From Clostridiales bacterium (GTDB lineage Bacteria > Bacillota > Clostridia > Lachnospirales > Lachnospiraceae): a stretch of DNA of 64,000 bases. This document shows positions 35,932-44,707 of this stretch, piece after piece (the stretch's first letter is position 1; each line of letters starts with the position of its first letter). The position numbers and the translations under genes were made by a program. The notes beneath the pieces were generated by a model. That model did not search any database. It was given only the letters and a program-made list of their open reading frames with translations, and had not been told where the DNA came from. Where the stretch lies: contig JAHAJA010000012.1 in the NCBI GenBank assembly GCA_018372435.1, positions 1-64,000 on the forward strand, read 5' to 3'.

Positions 35932-36459
35932 ATGAACATTATTATTGAATTAGGAAATGAAAAAGACATTGATGAACTAGAGAAATTATACGATGATTTA
36001 AATGACTATTTGGCAGCAGGAATAAATTATCCAGGTTGGCTTAAAGGAGTATATCCTATACGAGAAGATGCGGTTAAGGGAATCGAAGAAGGATATCTAT
36101 ATGTGGCAAGGTATAATGATGAGATAGTTGGCTCGATTATTCTAAACCATGAACCTGAAGATGCCTATAATCAGGCCAATTGGGAAATTGAAGCTGATTA
36201 TTCAGACATAGTTGTTATACATACATTTGCAGTACATCCAAAGTTTATGAAGAATGGAATTGGTCAAAAGTTAATGGAGTTTGCTACAAGTCATAGTAAA
36301 GAGATTAAGGCAAAAGCAATTCGATTAGATGTTTTTGAAAAAAATGTCCCAGCAATTAAATTATATGAAAAGCATGGTTATAGATATATAGATACTGTAG
36401 ATTTGGGATATGGAGAATATGGACTTGATTGGTTTAAGTTATATGAGAAAGTGTTATAA
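35932..36459 (+). CDS. GNAT-family N-acetyltransferase
   Basis: 175 residues. Acetyl-CoA-binding motif A is VIHTFAVHPKFMKNGIGQKL (V...Q/RxxGxG/A as NGIG), and the C-terminal NVPAIKLYEKHGYRYIDT is motif B. The protein length and the GINYPGWLKGVYP block near 40 match a common clostridial GNAT group. Substrate unknown. No strong ribosome site is seen before ATG 35932. Directly followed by another GNAT fragment. Confidence 0.88.
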   Translation: MNIIIELGNEKDIDELEKLYDDLNDYLAAGINYPGWLKGVYPIREDAVKGIEEGYLYVARYNDEIVGSIILNHEPEDAYNQANWEIEADYSDIVVIHTFAVHPKFMKNGIGQKLMEFATSHSKEIKAKAIRLDVFEKNVPAIKLYEKHGYRYIDTVDLGYGEYGLDWFKLYEKVL

Positions 36460-36466
36460 ATAATGA

Positions 36467-36583
36467 TGCGCTGTAGCATTATATGAAAATATTGGATTTA
36501 AAATTGAGGGAATTAGAAAGAATGCCATGATTATTGATGGTACTTATATTAATGAGTACTATATGGCAAAACTTCTAATCTAA
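36467..36583 (+). pseudogene. C-terminal fragment of another GNAT acetyltransferase
   Basis: 38 codons reading AVALYENIGFKIEGIRKNAM then INEYYMAKLL, the motif B end of RimJ/RimL-type acetyltransferases. It begins 7 bp after the stop of the intact GNAT gene and is in a different lineage from it. No start codon or ribosome site. Confidence 0.75.
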
Positions 36584-36631
36584 GTACAGAACAAAGGTAA
36601 GATTAATATTGATACATAAACGGAGAGAATA

Positions 36632-37069
36632 ATGAAGATTTCAATTGAAAAAATCAATCGTGACCAGGAAGAAGAAATACTCATTAGGTGCCACGAAGTA
36701 GATGATAAAATACTTTCCTATGTCAAGAATATTGAACAACAAGAAGAGGATCTTATTGGATATGAGGGTGATACGATTCACCGTCTTAAGTTTGCTGATG
36801 TATATTATTTTGAAGCAATTGATAGTAAGGTTTTTATATACTGTAAAGATAAGTTTTATGAGTCAAAACAAAAACTCTATGAACTAGAAGAACTATGCGG
36901 TGTTAAGAAGTTTTTTCGTGCATCAAAATCATTTATTATAAATATCTCCAAGATAGATTATATAAAACCATCTTTAAGTGGAAGATTCAATGCAACGCTT
37001 GACAACGGAGAAACGATAGTAGTTTCAAGACAGTACGTCCCGCTTCTAAAAAGCAAGCTTGGTTTGTAG
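36632..37069 (+). CDS. LytTR-domain transcriptional regulator
   Basis: 145 residues with no receiver domain. The LytTR DNA-binding domain spans about 45-145: FADVYYFEAIDSKVFIYC, FFRASKSFIINISKIDYIKP (cited in parts) and NGETIVVSRQYVP. Such stand-alone LytTR proteins usually act with a membrane partner encoded next to them, here the DUF3021 gene 12 bp downstream, and control their own operon. GGAGAG precedes ATG 36632. Confidence 0.92.
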   Translation: MKISIEKINRDQEEEILIRCHEVDDKILSYVKNIEQQEEDLIGYEGDTIHRLKFADVYYFEAIDSKVFIYCKDKFYESKQKLYELEELCGVKKFFRASKSFIINISKIDYIKPSLSGRFNATLDNGETIVVSRQYVPLLKSKLGL

Positions 37070-37081
37070 GAGGAAAGTATA

Positions 37082-37507
37082 ATGAGAATGAACAATATAG
37101 TAGCCAATATGATAAGAAACTTTTTTGTTATTTTTGGAGTAATAGTCCTTATAACAGCAATACTAAATCCAGTATATGAATTATCATCTAAGATTATTAT
37201 GATAATAGCCTTATTTGCGCTAGTAAGTGATTTAACCGTTCTGGTGTTTTGGTCAAAGAAAGAGCTATCTGATAAAAGTAGAATGTTACGCAGAGTCTTA
37301 CATCTTGTATTAATTGAAATGATCGTTCTTTTCTTTGGTAATATACTTGGATTTGCTTCTGGAATAACTCAGAATATTATATTCGCAATTGAGATATTAG
37401 GAATTTATTCCATTGTGTGCTGGATTGATTGGCTTATTGACAACAAAACAGCAAATGATATTAATGATAAGTTAAAAAAGATGAAATCAAAGGAGAAAAA
37501 TAATTAA
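37082..37507 (+). CDS. DUF3021-family membrane protein
   Basis: 141 residues with four hydrophobic helices (about 8-30, 35-55, 72-92, 98-118) and a Lys-rich tail. It fits the DUF3021 proteins encoded beside LytTR regulators (LytTR regulatory systems), where the membrane protein inhibits the regulator. GGAGGAAAG precedes ATG 37082. The pairing with the preceding LytTR gene is the main evidence. Confidence 0.8.
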   Translation: MRMNNIVANMIRNFFVIFGVIVLITAILNPVYELSSKIIMIIALFALVSDLTVLVFWSKKELSDKSRMLRRVLHLVLIEMIVLFFGNILGFASGITQNIIFAIEILGIYSIVCWIDWLIDNKTANDINDKLKKMKSKEKNN

Positions 37508-37522
37508 AGATAAATGGTGATT

Positions 37523-37557
37523 GAAGGTGGCTGTTAGCAGCTTACCTTCTTTTTTTT
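37523..37557 (+). terminator. Rho-independent terminator
   Basis: GAAGGT-g-GCTG pairs with CAGC-tt-ACCTTC (37523-37533, 37538-37549), followed by eight T. Confidence 0.85.
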
Positions 37558-37659
37558 ACAACTTATTTGAATATAAATGCAGCTTATCTTATACGTATTT
37601 ACTGGTAATTTCCAAGGTGTTACAATGTACCAATCAAAATTGATTGTGGAGGAATTAAT

Positions 37660-38973
37660 ATGGGAAAATTACTATTGTTCATTATGATATTATTTGAAGT
37701 TACTTTTGCAGTGGCTTGTATAATAAAAAGGTCGAGCCATGATAGGGTGAAGAATATAGCGCGAATTGTGGCTTTTATGCTTTTTGCTATATTATGTGCA
37801 ACACCCATTATTGACCTAAGTTTTAGATGGTACGCCTTAGGTGCTTTACTACTAATAATAGCGTTGAAAGGATTATATCAGATTTGTAATGGGAAAAAAA
37901 TTGAAAAGCCTTTCAAAAAGAGACAGATTATATTAGGTGCTGTCTTGAGTTGTATTATTTTCTTTTTGGTACTTGTTCCTGCGCTACTATTTCCACAGTA
38001 TACGACACCAAAACCTACAGGAGATTACGCAGTTGCAACTGCGGATTACACGTATATAGATAAAAGCAGAATAGATGAGAATGGGGCCAATTCATATGTC
38101 AATGTATCTTTTTGGTATCCTGAGAATGTTAATGATACATTTCCCTTGGTAGTGTTTGATCACGGGGCGTTTGGAGTGAGAGAAAGTAACCATTCGATAT
38201 ATCTTGAGCTTGCCAGTAATGGTTACGTGGTATGTTCGATTGACCATCCCGGACAATCTTTTTACACAAAGTCGAAGTCAGGAGTAGTCACATATGTTAA
38301 CAAGAATTTCTTGAAAGAGGTTAACTATGGAAATAGTGAATCTTGTACAGCGGTAGAAGCATATGATCTTATACAAAAGTGGATGAAGGTTCGTACGGCA
38401 GATATGAATCTTACGATTGATTCAATTTTAAGTAATGTGAATAAAGAAAATGTAGGACTTCCATATAGTCTTATTAATACAGAAAAGATTGGCTTGTTTG
38501 GACATTCTATGGGGTCTGCAACAAGTGTTTGGGTAGGAAGAGAACGAAGCGATATTGATGCTGTAATCAATATTGATGGGCCATATTTCTCAGAAATTTA
38601 TTATGATTCTTCTGCTGATGAGATACGCGCACTAGAAAGAGAGTATGACAAACCAATTCTTAATATTTATTCTGACCAGGTTTGGAGACAACTAAAGGAG
38701 GGAAATGAAACTGGTGTATATGCAGCTAATAAAATTTCTAAGGAAATCTGCCACGAAAGCTTTGATATGTATCTAGAAGGATCAAAACACCTTACTTTAA
38801 CTGACTTGACCTTGGTCTCGCCGTTTCTGACTGATATGCTTAATGGTGAAAAAACAACCATTGATATTGAATATTGTATGAAGATGGAGAGAGAAGCAAT
38901 ACTTGAATTCTTTAACTGTTATCTAAAGGATGGTCCTGCATATACAAAAACAGGGATATTTACTAACGAATAA
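37660..38973 (+). CDS. Alpha/beta hydrolase (PAF-acetylhydrolase-like) with membrane N-terminus
   Basis: 437 residues. Three to four hydrophobic helices fill residues 1-115; the rest is an alpha/beta hydrolase. VFDHGAFGVRESNH carries the oxyanion region near 168, the nucleophile is Ser283 in GHSMG, and an Asp and a late His (GSKHLTLTD) complete the likely triad. The layout resembles platelet-activating-factor acetylhydrolase-like lipases fused to a membrane domain. Substrate unknown, probably an ester at the outer membrane face. GGAGGAA precedes ATG 37660. Confidence 0.85.
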   Translation: MGKLLLFIMILFEVTFAVACIIKRSSHDRVKNIARIVAFMLFAILCATPIIDLSFRWYALGALLLIIALKGLYQICNGKKIEKPFKKRQIILGAVLSCIIFFLVLVPALLFPQYTTPKPTGDYAVATADYTYIDKSRIDENGANSYVNVSFWYPENVNDTFPLVVFDHGAFGVRESNHSIYLELASNGYVVCSIDHPGQSFYTKSKSGVVTYVNKNFLKEVNYGNSESCTAVEAYDLIQKWMKVRTADMNLTIDSILSNVNKENVGLPYSLINTEKIGLFGHSMGSATSVWVGRERSDIDAVINIDGPYFSEIYYDSSADEIRALEREYDKPILNIYSDQVWRQLKEGNETGVYAANKISKEICHESFDMYLEGSKHLTLTDLTLVSPFLTDMLNGEKTTIDIEYCMKMEREAILEFFNCYLKDGPAYTKTGIFTNE

Positions 38974-39097
38974 AGTTAATAAAAATTGAAGCTAATGAAG
39001 CTATAATCATAAAAAATATTGATGATATATTTAATGTTTTAAAAAATTAGTACTATTTTGTATAGAAATATTGAAATACTAAGATGAGTGTGATATC

Positions 39098-40615
39098 ATG
39101 CAAATGAGCAAATTTATAGCAAAAATGGAATCAATTATTACTAAGGATGTGGAATTTATGACAGAAAAGCAATACGAAAGAGCAAATAAGTGTTTATTAC
39201 CAGTATTAATAATACTGTATGGAGTTTTTCTATTACTTTCAGTGGCCATTATTTTTGAGTCAGGGGTTAAAATCTCAGGGGTTGTGCAACTAATAGGAAG
39301 TTTATTGGGTATTATAATTAGTATGAATGTGTATGAAAGAAAAGGATCGACCAAAGAAGGTGCTACTCTTCTTATGACGGTAGGTGCATTACTATACCTG
39401 CTCATAATGGTTGTGAATGGGAGTAATTATGTATATAGTTATGCATTCCCAATTTTATGTGTTAGTATAATTTATTTGAATATTAATTATATTAAGTATG
39501 GTGGTTGTGTTACAATCCTCGGAATAATTATACATGGAATTAAATTGGGTATAGTTGGTGCGTTTACGGGAGAGTCATTCGTTATTGCACTAATAATTGC
39601 TATATTAATAATCTCTGGTGCATACATAGTATGTAAACTGTTAGCAAAGTTTCATGATGAGAATATTGAAGCACAAGTTAAATCATATGATACAATGTTT
39701 CTTGTCGCAGATCAGTTAATTGAACACTTTGATACTGCAAAAGATATGCTTACGAATGTCAAAAAGAGTATTGAGACAAGTAAATTATCCATGAATGAAA
39801 TTGCTGAAAGTACAAGTAGTACTGCAGAGGCGATTCAAGAGCAAGCACTAATGTGTACCGAAATCACTCAGAACACAAGTGTCGCTAATGAGAAGGCCCA
39901 AGATATGATTAGTAGTTCTGAAAGGACATTGGATAACGTAGCAGAAGGTGCCAAAGTAATTGTTGGGTTAAAGGAGCAAGCCTACAACGTGGAAGCAGCA
40001 AGTAATGATGCTGCGGGTTATACCAAAGAGTTAAGCAAGCGTGTTGACGAAGTGAAAGGTATTATCAATACGATTCTAAATATCTCGGGACAAACAAATC
40101 TATTAGCTTTGAATGCTTCTATTGAAGCAGCACGTGCTGGTGAAGCCGGAAGGGGTTTTGCAGTAGTAGCTGAGGAAATCCGAAAATTATCGGTACAGAC
40201 GCAAGAGGCTACTACTCAAATTACAGATATTATTAATGATTTGAATAACGAAGCAGATCGAACCGTTGATAGTATGGAGAAATCAGTTGTATCAATAAAA
40301 CAACAATCAGAATTAATTGATATTGCACAGGATAAGTTTAAGGCAATTGATCAAGAAATTAATTCATTGACAGCAATCATTAATGATATAGAAGGCGTAA
40401 TCAAAGGAATTATATCATCAACTAATACAATTACGGATCATGTATCACATCTATCGGCAACTAGTGAAGAAATTGCAGCTTCTTCGGAAGATGGCGTAAG
40501 AATCTCTGATGAGTCCTCTGAAAAGATGGTTGATTTGGTTGATGTCATAGAATCCACATATGAATTGGCAAAGGAATTGAAAAAATTCAAAGAGAATATA
40601 AGTAATAACTTGTAG
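39098..40615 (+). CDS. Methyl-accepting chemotaxis protein, membrane, no HAMP
   Basis: 505 residues. Up to six hydrophobic helices lie in residues 28-185 with only short loops, so there is no extracellular ligand domain. The cytoplasmic signalling domain runs from about 220 to the end; its hairpin tip is GQTNLLALNASIEAARAGE. A sensory input from within the membrane or cytoplasm is expected. No cognate che genes are in the window. ATG 39098 has only a weak ribosome site; ATG 39104 is an alternative. Confidence 0.9.
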   Translation: MQMSKFIAKMESIITKDVEFMTEKQYERANKCLLPVLIILYGVFLLLSVAIIFESGVKISGVVQLIGSLLGIIISMNVYERKGSTKEGATLLMTVGALLYLLIMVVNGSNYVYSYAFPILCVSIIYLNINYIKYGGCVTILGIIIHGIKLGIVGAFTGESFVIALIIAILIISGAYIVCKLLAKFHDENIEAQVKSYDTMFLVADQLIEHFDTAKDMLTNVKKSIETSKLSMNEIAESTSSTAEAIQEQALMCTEITQNTSVANEKAQDMISSSERTLDNVAEGAKVIVGLKEQAYNVEAASNDAAGYTKELSKRVDEVKGIINTILNISGQTNLLALNASIEAARAGEAGRGFAVVAEEIRKLSVQTQEATTQITDIINDLNNEADRTVDSMEKSVVSIKQQSELIDIAQDKFKAIDQEINSLTAIINDIEGVIKGIISSTNTITDHVSHLSATSEEIAASSEDGVRISDESSEKMVDLVDVIESTYELAKELKKFKENISNNL

Positions 40616-40665
40616 CTATTATTATTTGCCAATTACTTGTAAATAGATTATAATGATATAAAACT

Positions 40666-40697
40666 AGGTCGGAAGTATTCTTTCGGCCTTTGTTTTT
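40666..40697 (+). terminator. Rho-independent terminator
   Basis: AGGTCGGAA (40666-40674) pairs with TTTCGGCCT (40681-40689), then TTTGTTTTT. Confidence 0.8.
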
Positions 40698-40748
40698 AAA
40701 ATAGAACAAATAGAATACATTTGAGTGTTGACAGATAGGGGGATTACC

Positions 40749-41228
40749 ATGGATAAAAGTGTGATTCGTTATGCACGTGAAGAGGATACAAGTTTAATTT
40801 TGAAGTTTATAAAAGAAATTGCAAAATATGAGAAAATGTTAGATGAAGTAATTGCAACGGAAGATCTGCTGCGACAAGAATTGTTTGTGGATAATAGGGC
40901 AGAAGTAATCTTTTTAATGGTTGATGAAAAGGAAGTCGGTTTCGCTTTATTCTTTCATAATTTCTCAACATTTATGGGACGTTCCGGTATGTATCTAGAA
41001 GATTTATTCGTACTACCAGAATATCGTGGATTTGGATATGGTAAGAAACTCTTTAGACAAGTAGGCAAGATTGCAGCCGAACGTGGTTGTGGCCGCTTTG
41101 AATGGAGTTGTCTTAATTGGAATCAACCAAGTATTGATTTCTACCGTTCACAAGGAGCACAGTCTATGGATGAATGGACTGTATACCGAATTACGGGAGA
41201 TACATTAAAGAATATGATAGAAGAATAA
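40749..41228 (+). CDS. GNAT acetyltransferase, diamine N-acetyltransferase-like
   Basis: 159 residues. FLMVDEKEVGFALFFHNFST, then YLEDLFVLPEYRGFGYGKKL (motif A with RGFGYG), and CLNWNQPSIDFYRSQGA (motif B) match the spermidine/spermine (SSAT-like) group. Polyamine acetylation is a reasonable inference. AGGGGG lies before ATG 40749; an earlier in-frame TTG is unsupported. The MFS leader starts a few bases after its stop. Confidence 0.88.
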   Translation: MDKSVIRYAREEDTSLILKFIKEIAKYEKMLDEVIATEDLLRQELFVDNRAEVIFLMVDEKEVGFALFFHNFSTFMGRSGMYLEDLFVLPEYRGFGYGKKLFRQVGKIAAERGCGRFEWSCLNWNQPSIDFYRSQGAQSMDEWTVYRITGDTLKNMIEE

Positions 41229-41241
41229 GAGGTGAGAGTAT

Positions 41242-41307
41242 TGATATGTAAGATGGTAATTCTATTAAATGTTTTTCTCTGTGTAGGTTCTAATATGGAG
41301 GCGTAAG
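41242..41307 (+). CDS. Leader peptide upstream of MFS efflux gene
   Basis: TTG start five bases after AGAGGTGA (41229-41236). The 21-codon frame encodes MICKMVILLNVFLCVGSNME plus Ala, a hydrophobic peptide. Its 3' half covers the first arm of the competing RNA stems (41278-41291). This is the usual layout of antibiotic-inducible translation attenuators, in which a stalled ribosome changes the mRNA fold. Peptide and function are predictions. Confidence 0.6.
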
Positions 41308-41400
41308 CATCTACTTTGGACGAAACTTACACAGAGTATATTAATCGTCCTTCATCGGGGCCTACACATTATCGAGATTAATTTTGATAATGAAGGAGAA
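41278..41400 (+). promoter_or_regulatory. Predicted translation attenuator of MFS gene
   Basis: Stem 1:2 pairs 41278-41290 with 41325-41337 (13 bp, one G-T; core CTCTGTGTA/TACACAGAG). Arm 1 can instead pair with arm 3: TGTGTAGG (41281-41288) with CCTACACA (41362-41369). The ribosome site is masked by TCCTTCAT (41349-41356) pairing with ATGAAGGA (41391-41398). ATTAATC/GATTAAT (41341-41347, 41377-41383) competes with that mask. A ribosome paused on arm 1 would shift these alternatives and free the start of the efflux gene. Confidence 0.65.
41317..41382 (+). CDS. Possible second leader mini-ORF
   Basis: In frame with the first leader but after its TAA, TTG 41317 opens 21 codons (MDETYTEYINRPSSGPTHYR plus Asp). 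An internal GGAGG at 41298-41302 lies 14 bases before it. Translation through it would melt arms 2 and 3. It may be chance. Confidence 0.3.
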
Positions 41401-41404
41401 ACCA

Positions 41405-42799
41405 ATGAATATGTTACATACTAAAAAAAGAATAAATAGAGATAGTTCTAATAATAAAAAATTAAGGATTAATAAATTAAGAAATAATAAATTAAGAAGT
41501 AATAAAACAAGAAACAATGCAATTAGCAATATGAGAAACTTCACGTTATTTTGGCTTAGTGGGTCGGTTTCGCAATTAGGAAGTGCAATGACCAGTTATG
41601 CGCTAATCATATGGGCATATCAACAAACAAAGTCAGCTATGACGGTTTCTTTGATGTCGTTCTCTATGTATTTACCGTATATATGCATTAGCATATTTGC
41701 AGGAGCGTTCATTGACAGGCATTCCAAGAAGAAGATTATGTTGATTACGGATTTTATGGCAGCTATATGTACTTTTGTGATTTTTCTATTAATAGTTACA
41801 AATCAGTTTCAAATCTGGCATATCTATATTGTGAATATGGTAATCGGATTTGCGAATTCGTTTCAATCGCCAGCACAATCAGTGGCCGTGGGAATTATGG
41901 TTCCGAAGGAAGAATATGCAAGAGCAAGTGGTATGAATTCCTTCTCAAACAATTTACTTACTGTTGCAACACCAATGCTTGCAGCGAGTTTGATTTCAGT
42001 GGTTGATTTGAAGGGAATATTGTTAATTGATGTAGTGACTTTTTTATTCGCAGAGGGGGTTTTATTATTCTATATAAAAATTCCTGAAGTTATTAACAAG
42101 CATGCGAATAAGAATCAGAGTATATTTGCAGGGTGTAAGGAAGGGGTCCAGTTTTTGTGTAATCACAAGGGGATTTTGTACATCGTGTTAAGTATGGCTT
42201 GTATGAACTTTTTTTCCAGACTTACCTATGAGAATATATTATCTCCAATGATCTTAGCTCGAAGTGGTGGTAATACGCAGGTGCTTGGTATAGTAACGGG
42301 GATGATTGGATTTGGTGGTATTCTTGGGGGATTGTTAGTGTCTCTTAGAAAAAAGAGTGATAACAAGATTGCAGAGATATTCTTAACAGCAGCTTTCTCA
42401 TTCTTATGTGGTGATTTATTAATGGGTGTAGGTAGGAATGTAGTTCTATGGAGTATAGCGGCCTTAGCAGCAAGTGTACCAATACCTTTCATAACAGCTG
42501 CCCAGAATGTGATTATGTATGAAGTGATTCCACGGGAAGTACAAGGAAGAATATTCGCGGTTAAGAATGCAATCCAGTTTTGTACCATACCAATAGGTAT
42601 CTTGTTAGGTGGTTTCTTAGCCGATTATGTCTTTGAACCGTTTATGGTAAGTGGTAGTCAAGGTGCAAAATGGGTGCAAGGATTGGTTGGTAACACAGAA
42701 GGTAGTGGAATGGCACTAATGTTTGTAATGACGGGGATTCTAGGGTGCTTGACAAGTTTGTTATGGTATCGAAGTAAGGAGATTTGTAAGTTGAAGTAA
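41405..42799 (+). CDS. MFS efflux transporter, macrolide-efflux (Mef) like
   Basis: 464 residues, about twelve membrane helices. FTLFWLSGSVSQLGSAM at TM1 and the loop GAFIDRHSKKKIMLITD (the MFS DRxxRK-type motif between TM2 and TM3) match Mef-type drug/proton antiporters. Residues 1-42 are an odd Asn/Lys/Arg-rich tail encoded by degenerate repeats of AATAAATTAAG (41435-41510), ahead of the usual start region (Met at 41531). AAGGAGA precedes ATG 41405 but is predicted to be masked by the leader hairpin. Drug substrate unknown. The two-component genes follow after 41 bp. Confidence 0.88.
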   Translation: MNMLHTKKRINRDSSNNKKLRINKLRNNKLRSNKTRNNAISNMRNFTLFWLSGSVSQLGSAMTSYALIIWAYQQTKSAMTVSLMSFSMYLPYICISIFAGAFIDRHSKKKIMLITDFMAAICTFVIFLLIVTNQFQIWHIYIVNMVIGFANSFQSPAQSVAVGIMVPKEEYARASGMNSFSNNLLTVATPMLAASLISVVDLKGILLIDVVTFLFAEGVLLFYIKIPEVINKHANKNQSIFAGCKEGVQFLCNHKGILYIVLSMACMNFFSRLTYENILSPMILARSGGNTQVLGIVTGMIGFGGILGGLLVSLRKKSDNKIAEIFLTAAFSFLCGDLLMGVGRNVVLWSIAALAASVPIPFITAAQNVIMYEVIPREVQGRIFAVKNAIQFCTIPIGILLGGFLADYVFEPFMVSGSQGAKWVQGLVGNTEGSGMALMFVMTGILGCLTSLLWYRSKEICKLK

Positions 42800-42840
42800 A
42801 TGTTAGTTAAGTGATTAAGGCTGATGTTAGAAGGTAGAGA

Positions 42841-43554
42841 ATGGAACGTATATTAGTAGTAGATGATAACAGAGAAATTACAGAATTGATTGGTGAATTA
42901 CTGACAAGAGAAGGATATGAGGTTACAAAAGCATTTTCTGGGATAGAAGCACTTAATTTGTTGACCGAGGAGCATTTTCTTGTTATCTTAGATGTTATGA
43001 TGCCAGAACTTGATGGGTGTGAGGTGTGTAGGGAAATTCGTAAGAAGAGTAATGTACCGGTATTATATCTAAGTGCAAAAGGTACGGATATTGATAAAGT
43101 AATTGGTTTGTCTGCAGGAGGAGACGATTATATGGTTAAGCCTTTTAGTGCAATTGAATTGGTTGCAAGGGTGAAGGCTTTAACACGAAGATACTCCTTT
43201 CTTCGAGCTGCTCTAGAAGAAAAAGATCAGAAAACTGATATAAGACAAGCAAAGCGATATATAGAAGTCGACACGATTGGGATTGATCTTGATGCACATA
43301 GAATTACTCGTTTGGGAGAAGAAGTCAATCTTACAAGAACGGAATATGAGATACTTGTGTTGCTTGCTACGAATAAAGGTAGGGTGTTCAGTACAGAAGA
43401 GATATTCAAAAGTGTCTGGAAAGAAAAATACTATGAAGGAAACAATACAGTAATGGTACATCTTGCAAGACTCCGTGAGAAGATCGAAGATAACCCAAGA
43501 AATGCAAAGATTATTAAGAATGTATGGGGCGTGGGGTATCGAATTGAAGCATAG
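42841..43554 (+). CDS. OmpR-family response regulator
   Basis: 237 residues. Receiver domain 1-118 with the acidic pair Asp8/Asp9, phospho-acceptor Asp51 (LDVMMPELDG), and Lys in MVKPFS; winged-helix DNA-binding domain 140-235 (EVNLTRTEYEILVLLATNKG, HLARLREKIEDNP). VanR/PhoB-like. AAGGTAGAG precedes ATG 42841. It overlaps the histidine kinase gene by 11 bp and follows the efflux gene closely, so regulation of drug or cell-envelope responses is plausible. Confidence 0.95.
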   Translation: MERILVVDDNREITELIGELLTREGYEVTKAFSGIEALNLLTEEHFLVILDVMMPELDGCEVCREIRKKSNVPVLYLSAKGTDIDKVIGLSAGGDDYMVKPFSAIELVARVKALTRRYSFLRAALEEKDQKTDIRQAKRYIEVDTIGIDLDAHRITRLGEEVNLTRTEYEILVLLATNKGRVFSTEEIFKSVWKEKYYEGNNTVMVHLARLREKIEDNPRNAKIIKNVWGVGYRIEA

Positions 43555-44590
43555 ATTACAATGGAAAATGATATGTATTATGTTTGTAAGTATGCTAGCA
43601 GCCGTCTTTGTTATGGTACTCTGTGAAGTTTCAATCTTTCAAGGAATCTTCCATATGAGTGCGGAGAAAGCAGAGATAGAGTTTGCAAAATATTCGTACC
43701 TGTTTAATCTACTGTTTGCTATAGTCGCTGTTTTTATTTTTTTCTTATTGTCAAGAAAAACAATAAAGAGAATTGAAAGAATGAACAAGAATGTTAGTAA
43801 AATAGCAAGCGGACAGATGAAAGAACTTGAAGGAGATCGTCACAAAGATGAACTAGGAGATCTATCAAACAATATTAATACAATGGCACTTCATATTGCG
43901 CAGTCCATTCAAAAAGAGCAGGATATGGTATGTAATTTGGCACATGATTTACGAACACCTATTACATCGATTAGTGGATATATAGAATTATTGGAAAAAG
44001 AGAAAGAATTGTCGGAGGAAGGAAAGCACTATATTGGTATTCTAAGGCGGAAGACAGAAGACCTTGCTTCTCAAGTGAATGCATTATTAGAGTATTCTAT
44101 TCTTGAGTTTAAAGAAAGGGATTATGAGTTGGAAGAAATATCTCTAAGTAGTTTGCTAGAACAAGTTCTTATCGATTTTATACCAGTGTTAGAACAAGAA
44201 GGCTTCACATATATCCTTGAAGGAAACACGAAATCGTATCTCTTTGTTTGTAATCAGATGTTATTTGTAAGATTGTTTGAAAATCTAATATCAAATAGTA
44301 TTCGTTATGGTAAGCAAGAGAAGAAAATTGAGATCAAAATCCATGAAAAAACAAAGTGTATTGCAATTGACTTTTCCAATTATGGAGAACTAGTATCGCC
44401 AGAAGAGGAAGCACATCTTTTTGATGCATTTTATCAGGGAAAATCGGCTAAGAATTACAAGACAGAAAGTAAAGGACTTGGTTTAGCAATAGCAAAGAAG
44501 ATTACAGCAATTCATCATGGACACATCAAAGTGAAGAATAACCAGGACTTGAATAAAGTAACCTTTACGGTGGAACTACCTATGAATTAA
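43544..44590 (+). CDS. Sensor histidine kinase
   Basis: 348 residues from TTG 43544 (ATG 43568 is an alternative). Two membrane helices (about 8-30 and 50-70) enclose a short outer loop of about 20 residues, then HAMP, HisKA with phospho-acceptor His134 in LAHDLRTPI, and HATPase with N-box ENLISNSIRYG and G-box SKGLGLAIAKK. The very small extracytoplasmic loop suggests intramembrane sensing, as in kinases that respond to envelope antibiotics with an ABC partner. A strong terminator and an ABC ATPase stub follow. Confidence 0.94.
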   Translation: MKHRLQWKMICIMFVSMLAAVFVMVLCEVSIFQGIFHMSAEKAEIEFAKYSYLFNLLFAIVAVFIFFLLSRKTIKRIERMNKNVSKIASGQMKELEGDRHKDELGDLSNNINTMALHIAQSIQKEQDMVCNLAHDLRTPITSISGYIELLEKEKELSEEGKHYIGILRRKTEDLASQVNALLEYSILEFKERDYELEEISLSSLLEQVLIDFIPVLEQEGFTYILEGNTKSYLFVCNQMLFVRLFENLISNSIRYGKQEKKIEIKIHEKTKCIAIDFSNYGELVSPEEEAHLFDAFYQGKSAKNYKTESKGLGLAIAKKITAIHHGHIKVKNNQDLNKVTFTVELPMN

Positions 44591-44612
44591 AAGAAAATAA
44601 TATGAAATCGTT

Positions 44613-44650
44613 AATAAGTTGTAAGTTTATCTTACAACTTATTTTATTTT
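44613..44650 (+). terminator. Rho-independent terminator
   Basis: Perfect 13-bp stem AATAAGTTGTAAG/CTTACAACTTATT (44613-44625, 44631-44643), then TTTATTTT. Confidence 0.9.
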
Positions 44651-44707
44651 GTCTTGTTACAATTGAGGTATAAAAAAGGAGAAAAGAAGGAGACCTGGTT
44701 GTAATAG

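Noticed and set aside
41435..41510. Possible CRISPR-like short repeats
   Set aside because: The 11-15-bp degenerate units lie in frame inside the MFS gene with no spacers.
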